A DNA stretch of 64,000 bases from Anaeramoeba flamelloides. Taxonomy: Eukaryota; Metamonada; Anaeramoebidae. A program made the position numbers and the translations under genes. Below are positions 1 through 13,080 of the stretch, one piece after another; the first letter of the stretch is position 1, and each line of letters opens with the position of its first letter. The notes below the pieces were generated by a model. That model was not told the DNA's origin and did not search any database. It saw only the letters and a program-made list of their open reading frames with translations. The DNA is taken from positions 13,955,001 through 14,019,000 of the forward strand of contig JANTQA010000070.1 in the NCBI GenBank assembly GCA_027625915.1, given 5' to 3'.

Positions 1-1080
1 GTTTTGTTTTGTAATTTTTGAAGTCAAAAACTGTTTGGAGTTAATTTGATTCGATGTAACAATTCCAAAATTATTATTGATTAATTTTGAAATTGTTAAT
101 TCAAGAGAGAAAAAATCCTTTTTTTTTTTTTGTTGTTTTCCCTTCAAGATTCTCTAATGAACAAAAAATGATTTTAACTTGAATTTTTTTTGCTTGGTTC
201 TTGAGAGATTTGTTATCATTTTTTTTTCTGTCTGACAGCACAAATCGTTGTTTACCTTTTTCTTATCGATTATTTTTTTTAATTTAAGATTTTAATAGGC
301 TTTCCAATTCCCAACAAAGTACAATAGTAATGTTATTTACTTAAATACCCACATGTTTTTAGGATTTATATCTTTTTATTTAATAATCTTTTGGTCATCT
401 TTTTTTTAAAAAGTTTCTTAAATGTTTTTGATGAAGATTATTTGGAAAAACAATAACCTCTTAATTTGTAAGTTTGTTCAAAAGTCTTTGTTTATTTGTT
501 ATTAAAAAGAATACTTAATTATTCTTTTTAATTTTAATGAAATTATAGATCTCTGTTTTTTTTATATTATGGTCACTAAAATAATATCATCATTTAGAGA
601 GAAAAATTGTCTTTATGTTGGAGTGTCGGAAGTCAAATCACAAAGTAATTACCGGGTTTGTTTTAACCTTTTTATCTTACTTCAAAGTCCAATCATAATC
701 AGGAATGGTATAAAGGCAAATTTTCCTTTTGAAACCCTTACTTATTATTTTCTTGTTTTTCAAAAAAATATGATGAGACATATTGAAATTAACTCTGATT
801 TATTCTTGGTAAATAGTTGATCTTTCTTTTTCTTGATTTCTTTAATGATTTATGTTATGCTCGATTTGGAAAGAATTAAAATATGTTGTAATTAGGGGTA
901 AAACAGTTTACTTTTCGTTATTGTTGAAATGTCTCGTAAATAATCTATTATAGACCTTATTGAACCATAAATTATGAGATTTTAATATTACTATTGTTAC
1001 AACAACCTACTCAAAATTGTTGAACGAGAATTCTAAATAAAAATCCTTTGTTTCTTTTTTTTTTAGAAAACTTTTATCTT
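1..1080. other. intergenic, no gene seen
   Basis: A/T-rich sequence with T-runs. The longest open frame (569-820, plus) has no recognisable domain, is rich in Ile/Phe/Leu as expected from AT-rich chance frames, and is not called. Confidence 0.5.
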
Positions 1081-2131
1081 AAGGTTTACAATCCCTGAAA
1101 TTTGAAAAAAAGATTATCTTGTCTAGGATGGAGTGATTTTTTAATTTGATTCTTAGCTGATCGAACTTGTTCTTAGTATGGGTTTTATTAGTGGTTCAAA
1201 ATTGCTATTTTTGAAAATTTATTATTTTTTTTTAAAAACATCCGAATTGAAGAGTGTAAGTTTGATAGATTGGTAGTTGTTCAAGAGCAAATATTGATTT
1301 TATGTTGTAGAAAAAAATTTTCATTTACTTTTTTGTCAATTAACTACTGTTGTCAAATTAAAGTTTGCAAAATAATTTAATACGTTATTCAAAATAAAAA
1401 GCGTGTTTTTTTTTTGTTATAGTATGCCTATACATCAACAATCAAAGAAACTGATAATAAATCCTAAAATAATATGATAATGGTTTCTTAAAAGTTCTAT
1501 TGTTTAAAAAGAAATTATAAAAATGAAGAATCAGATCGCAAAATTTATCGCAAAAAATAGATTAAAATTTTCAGAAAATTTTGATTTGTCCAAAATAACA
1601 AAAAATTTCAAAAAAATTGAGATTATTATGAAAAATTTTCAACTAATTGTATTCCTAATTTAAATTTTATTGCTAATACCCAGATTTTTACTTTCAAAAT
1701 TGATTTTAAATTTGGTATACTATTTGGTAGGAGATTGGATGTTACATAGGAACAAGAATAAAAAAAAGCACAAATTATATTTTGAGACACGGATTATAGT
1801 CGTTGTAATTCACATTATTTTGATCACAGTAGATTAAAAAAAAAAAAAAAAACAAATTAAAAGCTTCAAAGAAAACCAAATCTAATTTAAAATTTCAATC
1901 AAAAACCCACAACCCATATTTTTTTATAACTTAAGTTCCAGTCAATTAATCATACACTCTCCAATTCGGATTTATTAAAAAAAAAATAATAAATTGTCAA
2001 AAAATGCAATTTTGAACTACTAATAAAACCCATACTAAGTACAAGTCCGATCAGCTAAGAACCAAATTAACCAGTGGTCACAAAAGAAACAAGATAATCT
2101 TTTTTTTTAGATTTCAGGGATTGTAAATTTT
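1081..2131. mobile_element. foldback/MITE-like element, copy 1
   Basis: Two inverted arms of about 180 bp (1081-1260 and 1945-2131) face each other across a ~690-bp interior. The outer ends read AAGGTTTACAATCCCTGAAA, and both arms contain a shared TTAGCTGATC block and a CCGAATTG block. A second, better preserved copy is at 39839-40397. The interior 1340-1600 also resembles DNA just to the right of that second copy (40540-40870), so the mobile unit may be larger than the palindrome. The arms have diverged from one another and no clean target duplication is visible. No coding capacity is seen. Confidence 0.75.
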
Positions 2132-3930
2132 CAATGACAAAAGAAACTCGATTTTTAAAAATATTCAATTAGATATTGCTATTTTAAAAAAATAACTTAC
2201 AAAAAGTTTTATTAAAACTTTCTTAAACATATTTTTGGGATCGTTAGAAGTCCATAAATATCAGCTACCTCCCCCCTCGTCCCCCCCTTTTTTTTTTTTT
2301 GCAAAAAAAAACAATTGTATTGGGTTAATCAAGTTTTATAATTTAAAAAAGATATTTTATAAAGTTAGAAAATCAATAATGAAAATTTTTTTAAAAAAAT
2401 AAAGACAACTTGAAATCTTGAATTTAGTGTATTTAAAAAAACAATAAATTTCAAAAAAAATTGAGAATATTATACAAAATCTTGATCAAATTCAATTTAT
2501 CATTTAAACTATTTGAAAAATATTTATTAATTTTCCTACTAAATTGTTTTGAACTTTAGTTTACTATTGGATACTGAATTAAAATTTATGTAAGTGTAAT
2601 GGGAAGAAAAAAGTAAGTTTTTATTTGAAACATGTAATAAATGCTCTTAATAGTCTTATTTTTCGTATACTCACTTTTTAAAAACAGTTTTTTTACATTT
2701 ATATTCACAAACTGGCTACCTAGACAAACCAAACTTTAAAACCAGAAAAAAAAAAAAAAAACATATTAAAATCTTTATTCAAAAAGTCAAAAAGTAGAAA
2801 TAATAGTGATATTTTTCTTCAAAAATGTATAAAATTAATCTTAATTTTGATAAAGATTTTTTTTATTATTTATCGCAATTCAATCGTGTGATTGATGCTT
2901 TAATAATTCTAAATAGGTGACTTATTATTTTTCCAAAATCGTAATCTTGTACGTATACGCAAATAGAAAATGTACAACTTTGAAATTTAAATAATATTAA
3001 TTTTCAAGCAAAAATATTAAGGGTAGAATATCGCTTTATAGTCTTAACAAAATACATTTTGAGAAAAAATATTCTTTTGTGGTGAAAAGGAAAATTTTTA
3101 TTCCATATCTATATATAAATATTTATTGTGAAACATAGAAGATCTTATTTAAATGAAGAAATAAATGCTTGTGATCTTAGAATAAAAAATAGAAGTGTAA
3201 AATTATTAAATTTATTGTACAAACCTTTTATTATGTATATACTTATTAAAAAATAACAGACAAAAAAAATCTACAAAATTTAAAAATCAAACATTAAATG
3301 AAAAAAAAATATTTAATATAATTACTATATTAATGTTAACAAAAGTATAAAGTATTAAAATGAAAACTTTTACTTACAAAAAAAAAAACAGAAAAAATTT
3401 AATAATCAAAATTATTTTACATTTTTTATTTTGTAACCGATCAACTCTAAATAATAATTCGTTTTTTAGTATTTATTCAAATAAAAATATTCAAACTTAA
3501 TATATTGATTAAATTTTTCAGAAAAAACTTGAACATTTACTTTGAAAAATCCTCTTCCTATCAATCAAAAATTGCAAAATATATTATAATTTGTCAACCA
3601 GTCCACTTCAAATTTTGAATTGTAAGAAATAAATCATTTTGAGAATTATATCTTACCGGAAATTCGATAAAAAAACATATTTTCTTATTTTTTTTCTCAT
3701 CGTCATTTAGAAAAATTGATATACTATTTTTTAAAAGAAAATAAAAAAAAAAAGCTTAAAAGTTAATTTGATTTTGTATTTATTTGGAAAAAACATTAAA
3801 AAATTTTTATTAAAAGATTATAGAAATATTAAAAATTAATTTTTAATTAACAAAATACTAGAAAAAAAAAAAAAAAAAAAAAAAAAACTATATTTGATTA
3901 AAAATTGAATGCTTAAAAAATAAATAAAAT
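2132..3930. other. intergenic, no gene seen
   Basis: A/T-rich DNA with a C-run/T-run near 2272-2300 and a long A-run at 3861-3887, just downstream of the Sam50 gene stop. No ORF or repeat family was recognised here. Confidence 0.5.
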
Positions 3931-6900
3931 TTAATCGATATCCAGATTTATTAAGAAAATAGGATTTTTAATTTTTCTATTGATATTTTCTACTGGGATT
4001 GAATAATTCAATTCGACTCTATTTCCACCTAAATAAGCAGCTATTCCAATTCCTGCGGTTGTTTTTCTTTTTGTGAAGATTTTTTTAAATTTTGAGAAAT
4101 AACTTCCTTCTCCTGACGTTGCAGAAACTAAATTCCCCGAAGTTAAAAACATTTGTGCCCCAAGATTAACACCTTTATCTTTGAAAAATGGCAATTTGTA
4201 AGTAAGTAAAGATGTGAAAAAGCCATAAGCATCGCCACCAAAATAATCAAATGGTGATTTTTCTTTTTCTGATTTTGGTTCTCTTTGGATTTTATGCCCA
4301 AGTGAATTACCATCAATTCCTCTAATTGGTAAAGGCCCTCCTTTATAAAACCGATCTAATATTCCAACTTTTCCCTTTTTTGAGAAGGGTGTAACTAATC
4401 CACAGTGGCCAATCAACCCAAGACTAATGTCTTTTAAAAGTGGGAAATGAACTTGTGCTCGTGTTTCCGTTTTAAAAAATTTGGTACCAAGACCAAGTCC
4501 TGCAATTTTCTATTTTATTTTAATAAGAATTTTAAAACATTTTTAGAAAAAAATTTAATAAAATTGAGACAAAATTAAGATAAAGATACTTATCAAAAGA
4601 TTTAGATATTCATTTTAAAGAAATGTGATAAAAAAGTTTTGAAAATTATCCCTATTAAATAGAGGACAAACTTCAATCGGCTTATTTTTTGGGTAATCTA
4701 TTAAAAAAAAAATTGGGTAACACTTTTTTAAAAACGCATTTAAAATAAAATAGAAAAGTTTAATGAATATTTTGAAATATAAAAAGTTATCGAAAGAGAG
4801 TGAGACAGAGAACTTATTATTAAAATAAACTCAAATAATTTTTCAGATCGGTACATCTCCAAAGTATCCTTTCATTTTTTTTTTTCACAGCTTTGGATCA
4901 ATTTAGAAATATAAACTTTGTTTCAGTCAAAGGGGTATCAAAAAAAAATATTTTTCAAATATCAATTATTTTTTATAATTGACCTTTGAAGAATAAATAA
5001 GAAATAAGCAGAATAATAAACTCCAAAGGAAAGTTGATATTCTGTATAAAGCAAAACCAATAAATCAAGAGATTTTCTTAAATTTTGAAGTAGGTAATTT
5101 TATTAGTGACCCCATTGAGAAAAACAACAATGTTCATTTTGATCTTCAATCAAAGATCCAAATACAATTCCAATCTAAATCAAATATTATTTCTCTACAA
5201 TCATTTCCACTGTTTCAGTAACAATAGAATAACACATTTTTGCCAAGTGGCTATCGATCTTGAAATTAAAAAAAAAATTTGCAAACGAATTACGTGTCAA
5301 GCAAAAAACAATCAAAAAAGTAAAAAAATGAGAAAAAATGAGAAAAAATGATTTCAATTTTGAAATTTTCCAAAATAAATTTATTCTTCTAATATTCATT
5401 CAAACACTTTAAACACATGTAATTCACTCACCACAACTGGACGCCTTTGACTAAAAAATGGTTTATATTTTGAAAAAATTTTACAAATTTTAGATATTTC
5501 ATTTTTCTTAGATTTAAAATTTCAAAAAGGAATTCAACTTTTAATGATAAATCGATACCAAAGGAACTGAAAAGAATGAAAAAAAAAAATTGATTACAAA
5601 TGTTTTTTTTTCAAAAAATAAAGATATAAGGTTCAAATGTTTGTATAATAAACAAGAATAACCCTTACAAAAAATGAGTAATATCTTTGTGTTTTATAAA
5701 ATCGGACATGGTATTGAAAACAAAAAAAACTTTCGAAAAAACAAAGTAAATCTCTAAAACTTTTTAAATTTTATTAAAGAGAAAACAAGTTGAAAATGGT
5801 GTATTTGAGTAATATTTGTTCTTTATTATTGATAAAAAATCAAATTTCATTACAACTATTTCTCAAATTGGAAAAATACCTAACTTTTATTATGCTTTTT
5901 CACCAAACAATCTGATCTAATTTGAAATAGGATCAAAAATAAAAATAAAAAAACTTTTTTTACACTTGAGGATTGATCATTATTAAAAACTTGAAAAAAC
6001 AGTGTGTTTTATGATGATCGATGTTTTATAATTGAATCAGAAGAAAAAGACATATTCTGTCTAAGTGTTGTGAATAGATAGTATCTTTTTTCAGATCATT
6101 TGGTTGAGGATATTTTTTACCTTTTTCTTTAAATTAATTCCCCGTAGTAACCCTTTTTTTTTTTTAAAGATTTCAAAGGTTTTTTAATTTGATTTTATTT
6201 ACATATATTTGTTTTAGAAACAATCAGAAAATTTATGATTTTCGAAACAAAAACCAAAACTTTATTAATCTGTTCTTTATTAATCTGTTGTTAGTTTTTT
6301 TTTTTTATTTAAGAAATAATAAGATTTTTTTGAATCAAAATCAAAACCCTAGAAAAATCTATTCATTTTCAAAAACATAGGCACACCACAATAGTAAAGG
6401 ACTAAAAGATACAAATAATATACATATTTGATAATTAACCTACATAACTAATTCTGCTTATTTTTATGCATAATTTTTTCTCAATACATAAAAGTAAATA
6501 TAGGTATCTCTAAAAAGGATTTTTTTGAAATAAAAAAAGAAAAAAAAGAAAACTCTTCATTTGAATTTTAGAAAACTAAATTAAGTCTAAAATGTATTTA
6601 ATGGCTGTTTCTAGATATGAATTGAAGTAGAAGACACGAATTGAGTCGCTTCAAAATTCACTTTTTAACAGATTAAGTGTTTTTTTTTGATAAACATTTA
6701 TCCCTTAACAATAAATCAGAAAACACAATTTTTAAGACTCTGCATTTTTATTTTAGAAAACTAAATAAAGTCCAAAATGCATTTAATGACTGTTTCTAGA
6801 TATGAATTGAAGTAGAAGACACATTTGAGTCGCTTCACAATTCTCTATTCAACACATTAAATGTTTTTTTTTATTTTTATAAACACTTAACCCTTAACAA

Positions 6901-7931
6901 TAAACCCCCAGATACTCTATTTATTAAGATGTAAATATTTTTTCTTTTAAAGTTAATTTTTGAGTAAAATAATTTCAAAATTTTATTAAGAATTTCAAAT
7001 TTATGTAGTATCTTGTTATTTTGAAAAATATTTTAATTTGGCTAATCCTATTTTTTACAAAATGAAAATATCTTTAGTTTATTTCAAGTTCTGAAAATGG
7101 AAAGTTAGCTTGTAGAAAAAAAAACTTTTATTAAAAATTGTTTGTTTCTACCATGAGTTTTTTTCTTGTATTTGTTACGTAATAATTTTTAGAGAAATTG
7201 AAATCTAAAAGATTTTGTATTTTTAAATTGGAAAATTTGCTGGAATAATAACTCTTTTTTAGATTTTCTTTTAAAATTATTTGAAAAAAAATTTCATTGA
7301 TTGTATAAAAAATGATAACTTGTAAAAAAATAAGAAGCAATTATCAAGAAGAAAGAAGCAAGAAGCAAAAAGTAAGAATCAAGAAAAAGAAAATTGTGAA
7401 TTTTACATTTGAGGTATGAACAAAGAAACCTTTTGAAGGGAAGCATGCATTATCTCTTTTATCTAAAGCAAAATCATAGGACAAAAGTGATTTAAAGCTT
7501 GTTCCACTTTCTTCTCTTATTTCCCAAGAAGCAACATCGTCAAGTTTACAAATTTCACGAAGCTCAAAAGAGTAATTTAAAGTATGTAAGCCTGTGTTGT
7601 GTCCAATTCCAAAGATTTTTTTGACATAGTAATTTCTTAAAAGTTGATTCGATAATGTTAATGAAAAGCCATTGACCTTTTCTTTAAATGTTGTATTTTG
7701 GTTGTCACGTAAAAAGTTAAAGATCCCAAAATTTATTCCATATGCACCAAGTTTTGTTTTGGATAAAATTGGCTTTGTAAAATTAAGGAAAAAGGAATTT
7801 GAATTCTTCATTAAATCTGCTGTTATGTCAAACCTTTCTCCTTTTCCAAAGATGTTGTTATACCTTGAAGATGCGTTCTTTATTATTTCAAATTTGCAAA
7901 CAGAAAATTCAAAATAGTAAAATTGTAGTCA

Positions 7932-7965
<34 letters not shown>

Positions 7966-8439
7966 GAAATTTAACCAAAAGAATGAAAAGATTAAACAGA
8001 TATTGTTTGGTGTGAATAATTTCGAAATTAGAAACAAAAGAAGCAAAAGAAACAATGGACGCGTTAAATAAATTTAATCGCCTTAAAAATAACTTACAAT
8101 TGACATACCATCACCAGACACTCCCCCAGATAAATGTAAATTTGGTCCTTTTTTTTTTTCTTCTATTAAAACATTCATCTTGCACCCTCGATCTCTGAAA
8201 AAAGGGAATTTGCTCTTTGAGTCAAATGAGATCGATGCAGTTCGAAAAATATCAAGTGATTGAAGTACCTATTATTTTTAATAATGGAATTTTGTTATTC
8301 GTTATTTTGATATTATTTAAGAAGACAATTCATATTTTAGAGAAAAAAAATCAATAATCAGTAAGGTTAAGAAGCGGTTAATTGAATTGGGGTTTTATGA
8401 GGATATGTTCTTAAACTATTTTGAATTCAATGCTTTTTT

Positions 8440-8470
<31 letters not shown>

Positions 8471-8985
8471 CAATTTGGAAGTAAAACCAATTCAAGGAAG
8501 AATTGGGTGAACCAATTCACCAACACGAGATCTCAACAAAAAATTCTTTTCATTTGTTATTGTTTTTCTTTGGGGGGTTGTGAGTTTTTTTTCTTTTATG
8601 AACGTTCTCAAAACAAAAACTTACATCAAGTGCTTTTTGCGCGGATACAAGTGCATTTGAAACTTTGTTTTCTTTTTGTATTTGCGAAAGAGCATCATGA
8701 ACGAATTTTTCACTTGTAAATTTTAATGGTGAAATTACGATCTTTTGAATTTCTATTGGTGTTTTCAGATCTTCAAAAGCAAACGACTGTGGAACTTTCT
8801 TCTTTTTTAAAACTAACAAATTGTCATTGTGTCGGAAAAATAAATTCTTTTTTTTTTTTTTTTTTTTAATATTGTGGGGTGTTAGGTTATGAAAAGGAAA
8901 TAAAGAAAAATATTTTAAAGGGTAATTGTTTTAGTCTTATTTTTGTTAAGTGGTACAAAATAAATTGAATAAGTGTTACCTCCAT
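3931..8985 (-). CDS. Sam50/Omp85-type mitochondrial outer-membrane beta-barrel assembly protein, 5 exons
   Basis: Family role: Sam50 is the core of the SAM complex, inserting beta-barrel proteins into the outer membrane of mitochondria or mitochondrion-related organelles. Proposed exons, reading on the minus strand: 8985-8980, 8846-8625, 8268-8098, 7877-7407, 4509-3931, giving 1449 nt and 482 aa, the usual family size. The reading phase closes at every junction. The N-terminal third (QKALDVLQSLDIF then a GGVSGDG turn) matches a POTRA domain. The barrel shows NNIFGKGERFDITA, FVH after SLLSYDFALDKRDNACFPSKG, DRFYKGGPLPIRGID (the lid-lock loop) and a terminal NRVELNYSIPV strand. Donors are GTAACA, GTAAGT, GTAAGT, GTAAAA; acceptors are AAG, TAG, AAG, TAG. 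The first exon is only ATGGAG. It is inferred because the second exon's frame runs open to 8930 with no ATG, and a CTAAC branch-point-like motif lies just before the first AG. The last intron is 2.9 kb. Identity is firm; the start is less certain. Confidence 0.9.
4510..7406 (-). other. long intron 4 of the Sam50 gene
   Basis: 2,897 nt between the donor AAT|GTAAAA (7407/7406) and the acceptor AATAG|AAAATTGCAGG (4510/4509). The joined protein reads HTSN-KIAGLGLGTKFFK, as expected for Sam50 strands. It holds a tandem duplication (6571-6940); otherwise A/T-rich DNA without coding evidence. Small open frames at 5106-5399, 6189-6380 and 7131-7340 are within the intron and are not called. Confidence 0.75.
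6560..6940. repeat. tandem duplication, ~185-bp unit, two copies
   Basis: Units beginning GAAAACTAAATAAAGTCC are at 6571 and 6756, a period of 185 bp. Both contain GACTGTTTCTAGATATGAAT, AAGTAGAAGACAC and TTGAGTCGCTTCA, and both end near CCTTAACAATAAA. They differ at scattered positions. They lie inside the long Sam50 intron. Confidence 0.85.
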
Positions 8986-11657
8986 TTTTTATTAATGAAA
9001 AAAAAATATGAAGTACGAGAAAAAGAAAAAAAATAAAAATTTTAAGATTGTTTTTAAGGTGTGGAATTCAGATTTTCGTTCATGATCTGTTTTCGACAAA
9101 CGACCAACTATAGATTGAAGAGAAATGATGAACAAGATGAAATTTGCTTTTGATTGGAAATATTTTGAATAATTAGAAAGTATTTAAATCAATTTTTTTT
9201 TTTTTTTGCAGGATTTCACATTAATTTTTAATTTAGCAGAAAAAAAATCAATATTAAATCAATTTTTTTGTGATTTTTTTATTGATCTTATTTATCCTTA
9301 AAAATGGTAATAACTAGACAGTAACTTTTTGTACAATTATGACTCATCATATATTTACTATTAGCACAATTTCAATTTTTGAAACTTTAATATATTCACA
9401 AAGTTAAACAAATAATAAATATTATCAATTGTTTTCTTATCCGCTGAGCAATAAATAATATGTGTCATGTACTAAGATTTTAGAGGACACCAATCAAAGA
9501 TATCATTTCATCTCAAAAGTTTTTTTTTTTTAAAAAAACAAATAGTTACGACTTAGTTGGTGTTATCAACAAACACAATATTCACCATATAATTAACAGT
9601 TTTAAATATTTTAATTTTGTTTTTTAGATTTCAAATCTTTGCTTATACTTTTCGTTTTGGTTTTTTACCCATTCATAATTTATTTTATTTTTGGTATTAA
9701 CTGATTATTTAGTCTAATTTGGGTTTTTAAAATTTCCTATTTTTATTTTCCACTTTTCTGTTTGTTTTTCTTTACATTCATTTTTTTTTTTTTTTTTTTT
9801 ATGGAATGTAGCCTATTTTTTTAGATTTGAAAGAATGTTTTGTTTTGAAAAAAATAATTTAATTGATCGTCTAAAAAATCTCAATTTGAGAATATTTTTT
9901 TAGTAATTTTTCTAGCAGATCTCGTTAATATTTTGATCCAAAATTGGAAATTTTACAAATTTGTTTTCAGAGTTTTGTTGAAACACTAAATCTAAAAAAG
10001 AAATTGAAATTTGGTTCGCATATTATTAAAGTCGAAGAAAAAATTAAATTTTTATATAACTTGAGAATTCATTCAAATTTATTTTGAAAAAAGTGAAATA
10101 GGAAAAATAATTGAAAAGTGTTTCAATTATCCTGAGTGTAAATTTGAGAAAAAAAATAACTAACACTTTATAAAAATTAAATTTGTTCGTCAGTTATTAT
10201 TAAACAAAATTAAAAGGTATATTTGGCTAGAAAAAAAACTAATTAATAAATCCATTCTGATATTTAAAAATATTTAAAGTTTCTCAATTATTCTTAAAAC
10301 AATATATAATGGTTTTCATTTTATCTTGAAAATTTTGATAATTTTGAAAACCACATTTTTTATGATCATAATTTTGAAACTTTTAAACTCAGACTTAATA
10401 AAATTCTAACTCTTAATAAATAAATTTAATTTTGAATATGAAGACAAATCATTAAAAATAAATCAAATAAAAATATTACATAAATTATTGATATGGAAAT
10501 ATTTTTTTTTCATTGTTTCGAAATATACCATAATATCTGAAGAAATCAGTTATAAGTACTATTTTATAATTTTTGACTACCTGAAATTATAAATTGAAGA
10601 AAAAAATAAGATACACTTTAGCATAAAAGAACTTCAAATTATCAAATATTATTCTTAATACACTTTCATTTTTATTCTAAATATATAAAAGTCTGAGATT
10701 ACAAAAATTAAAAAAAAATAATTTCAAAAACAAAAAAAATTACGAGTCATAATTTTTGAAATTTCATTACAGATTTTTTTTGATTCAAATTTCAATATAA
10801 AAAAAATGAACAATAAGATTTTTTGTTTATAATTATTTGAATTTTTCTAAAGTAATTACATATTTTCAATTTTCTTAATGATTATTTGTCTTTTTAAAGA
10901 TTTTTTTTTTTTTTTTCCACAATCATCTTTTACAAAAAAAAAGTATCAAAAAACAAAAAAAAAAAAAATAAAAATTCTCAAGAAAAAGAAAAAAAAAAAA
11001 GAAAGAAAAAAACAAATAAAAATTACAATAAATCAAAAAATAAAAAAACAAAAGAAAAATAAAAGAGATACAAAAATTTGATGAAATTAAAAACCTAAAT
11101 TTAAGTAATCAGAACAAATGATTCGAATCTAAAAATTAAAAAAATTTTTTGAGAAGATTTTGTGATAAAATCTTAACAAAAACTACTCTTAATACCATTC
11201 TAAAGTGGGTCAACATTTTTGAAACATAGTTTTGTTCTAGAATTGGAATTTTGAACAATATCAAAACTTCCTTTATTCCTTTATTAAAAAAAAGGATGAG
11301 AATTCTATCACTTCTCTAGTATCTCTTTTATTTTATGTTATTCTTTATAAAAATTATGTAATTCTTTTATTAATTTAAAAAATTGGAAAAAGGAGAAAAT
11401 TTAAATAATAACAAAAAAAAAAAAACAGTTAAAAAAATAGATTGGTAAGGAGAGTTAACCAATGGATTTATATTTCTTACCAACAACTTAACTAGTGTTT
11501 ATAATATATAAAATAATTTCAACACTTTACTAATATATATATATATATATATATATATCTAGAACAAATGAGAATAGAATAGAATGAAATTTTTTAATAT
11601 GAAACAGATCTCATAAACAACAGAATAAAAATAAAATAAATTTCATTCAAATGACAA
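8986..11657. other. intergenic between Sam50 and MTHFD genes, no gene seen
   Basis: A/T-rich DNA with many A- and T-runs. A Lys-rich frame at 10878-11081 is simply A-run translation. A (TA)n run of about 27 bp is at 11532-11558, close to the 3' end of the dehydrogenase gene. Confidence 0.5.
11532..11558. repeat. (TA)n microsatellite
   Basis: An uninterrupted alternation of T and A for about 27 bases, about 100 bp downstream of the dehydrogenase stop codon. Confidence 0.95.
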
Positions 11658-12557
11658 TTATAAAAGTTTTTTGATACCATTTTGTCTTTTAAATCCTTCT
11701 ACTGTACTTTTCATAAGTTGGATAATGGTTTGTGGCCCGACACCGCCTGGCACTGGTGTAATTTTTGAAGCATTTTTAAGACATCCTTCAAAGTCGACAT
11801 CACCAACAAGTCTGTAACCACGTTTTTTCGTTTTATCTGGTACTGCGTTGATACCAACATCAATGATGACTGCACCCTTTTTAATCCAATCACCCTTAAC
11901 AAATTCAGGTGCGCCTAATGCTGCAATAACGATATCTGCATCTTTAACTTCCTTTGCGATGTCTTTGGTTCTGGAGTGGCAAATGGTGATTGTAGCATTT
12001 TCGTGTAGCAATAAAAAGGAAATTGGTAAGCCGACAATGTTTGATCTTCCGACGATGACTGCTTTTTTGCCAGAGATGTTGACACCAGATCTTTTTAAAA
12101 GTTCGATACATCCCTTGGGGGTACATGGTACAAAGAGTGGTTCCCTGCCCTTCATACAGAGGTTACCCATATTGATTGGTGAAAACCCATCAACGTCTTT
12201 CTCTGGTGATATTGTGTTAAGGATCGTTTCTTCGTCAATATGCTTTGGTAATGGTAACTGGACCAAGATTCCGTTGACGTCTGGGTTGTTGTTATAATCC
12301 TTGACAACTTGTAACAGTTCTTCTTGAGAAACGTTTTCTGGTAAATTCTTTTCAAAATCTACAATCTCTAATCTTCGTGCCATTTTCTTTTTCATTCTTA
12401 CATAGGCCTGTGAATCCTTTCGGTTTCCGACCAAAATAACTGCTAAGCCGGGCTTTTTGGGAATAACAGTTTTAAGAACTTGGATTTCACTATAAAGTTC
12501 TTCTTGAATTTCTGATGCGATTTTTTTTCCATCAATAATTTTGTCTTTTCTGCTCAT
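11658..12557 (-). CDS. bifunctional methylenetetrahydrofolate dehydrogenase / cyclohydrolase (FolD/MTHFD type)
   Basis: An intronless 299-aa frame, full length for the bacterial-type FolD or the D/C domain of eukaryotic MTHFD, with no formyl-THF synthetase domain attached. Family reaction: 5,10-methylene-THF is oxidised to 5,10-methenyl-THF, then hydrolysed to 10-formyl-THF, feeding purine and formyl-Met synthesis. Visible motifs: Y52-V-R-M-K56 (the catalytic Tyr/Lys pair), NGILVQLPLP (95-104), DVDGF (121-125), PCTPKG (144-149), the dinucleotide-binding VGRSNIVGLP (169-178), DVGIN (233-237) and PVPGGVGPQT (268-277). No presequence is obvious at the N-terminus (MSRKDKIIDGKKIA), so a cytosolic location is likely. 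Base composition is less AT-rich than the flanks, as expected of real coding DNA. Whether it uses NADP or NAD cannot be told. The start is the first ATG and matches the family N-terminus. Confidence 0.97.
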   Translation of the reverse strand: MSRKDKIIDGKKIASEIQEELYSEIQVLKTVIPKKPGLAVILVGNRKDSQAYVRMKKKMARRLEIVDFEKNLPENVSQEELLQVVKDYNNNPDVNGILVQLPLPKHIDEETILNTISPEKDVDGFSPINMGNLCMKGREPLFVPCTPKGCIELLKRSGVNISGKKAVIVGRSNIVGLPISFLLLHENATITICHSRTKDIAKEVKDADIVIAALGAPEFVKGDWIKKGAVIIDVGINAVPDKTKKRGYRLVGDVDFEGCLKNASKITPVPGGVGPQTIIQLMKSTVEGFKRQNGIKKLL

Positions 12558-13080
12558 ATTTGTGTCTAGTTTTGGTTTTTAATTATTGACAAGTTGTGTG
12601 TTTCGTGTAAGGAAATTTGAAAAGAAGAAATTTTTTATGAATGGTTGGTAAAGATTTGTTTTTGGTTTTTCTTTTTTTAATTTTTGGTTTTTAATAAAAT
12701 CGATTAATTTCTCTCAGATCAAATCAAATGCTAAATTAAAAAATTATTCACACTTTTTTTTTGAATCAAATTGTTAAAAAACTTTTTTTTACAAATATTT
12801 GATGAATTGGTTTAAAATACAAATTGTTCTCAAGAAAGAAAAGGAAATGATTTTTAAATGAAACAAAAAAATTAATGGTTTTCAAAATAGATTCCCTTGT
12901 AGCAAAAAATTAAAATACATAGAAATTGATTTTCTATGTGAAAAGTTCAATATGCCATACAAACCGTAAAATTAGTTCTGTAAGTTTATTTTAAAAAAGT
13001 AAATTTCTTATGTTTATGATAGGAAAAAAATAAAAACAAAAGCATTCAATTTTTGTAAAAAATATTTTAACTTTAGAAAT
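12558..13080. other. intergenic, presumed promoter region of the dehydrogenase gene
   Basis: A/T-rich DNA immediately upstream of the minus-strand dehydrogenase start. No specific element is recognised. Confidence 0.4.

Noticed and set aside
569-820. 83-aa plus-strand frame
   Set aside because: Composition typical of chance frames in AT-rich DNA, with no domain or conserved motif.
10878-11081. 67-aa Lys-rich frame
   Set aside because: It is the translation of A-runs; no start context or non-repetitive part.
11848-12297. 149-aa frame opposite the dehydrogenase gene
   Set aside because: Antisense shadow of the well-supported folate enzyme gene.
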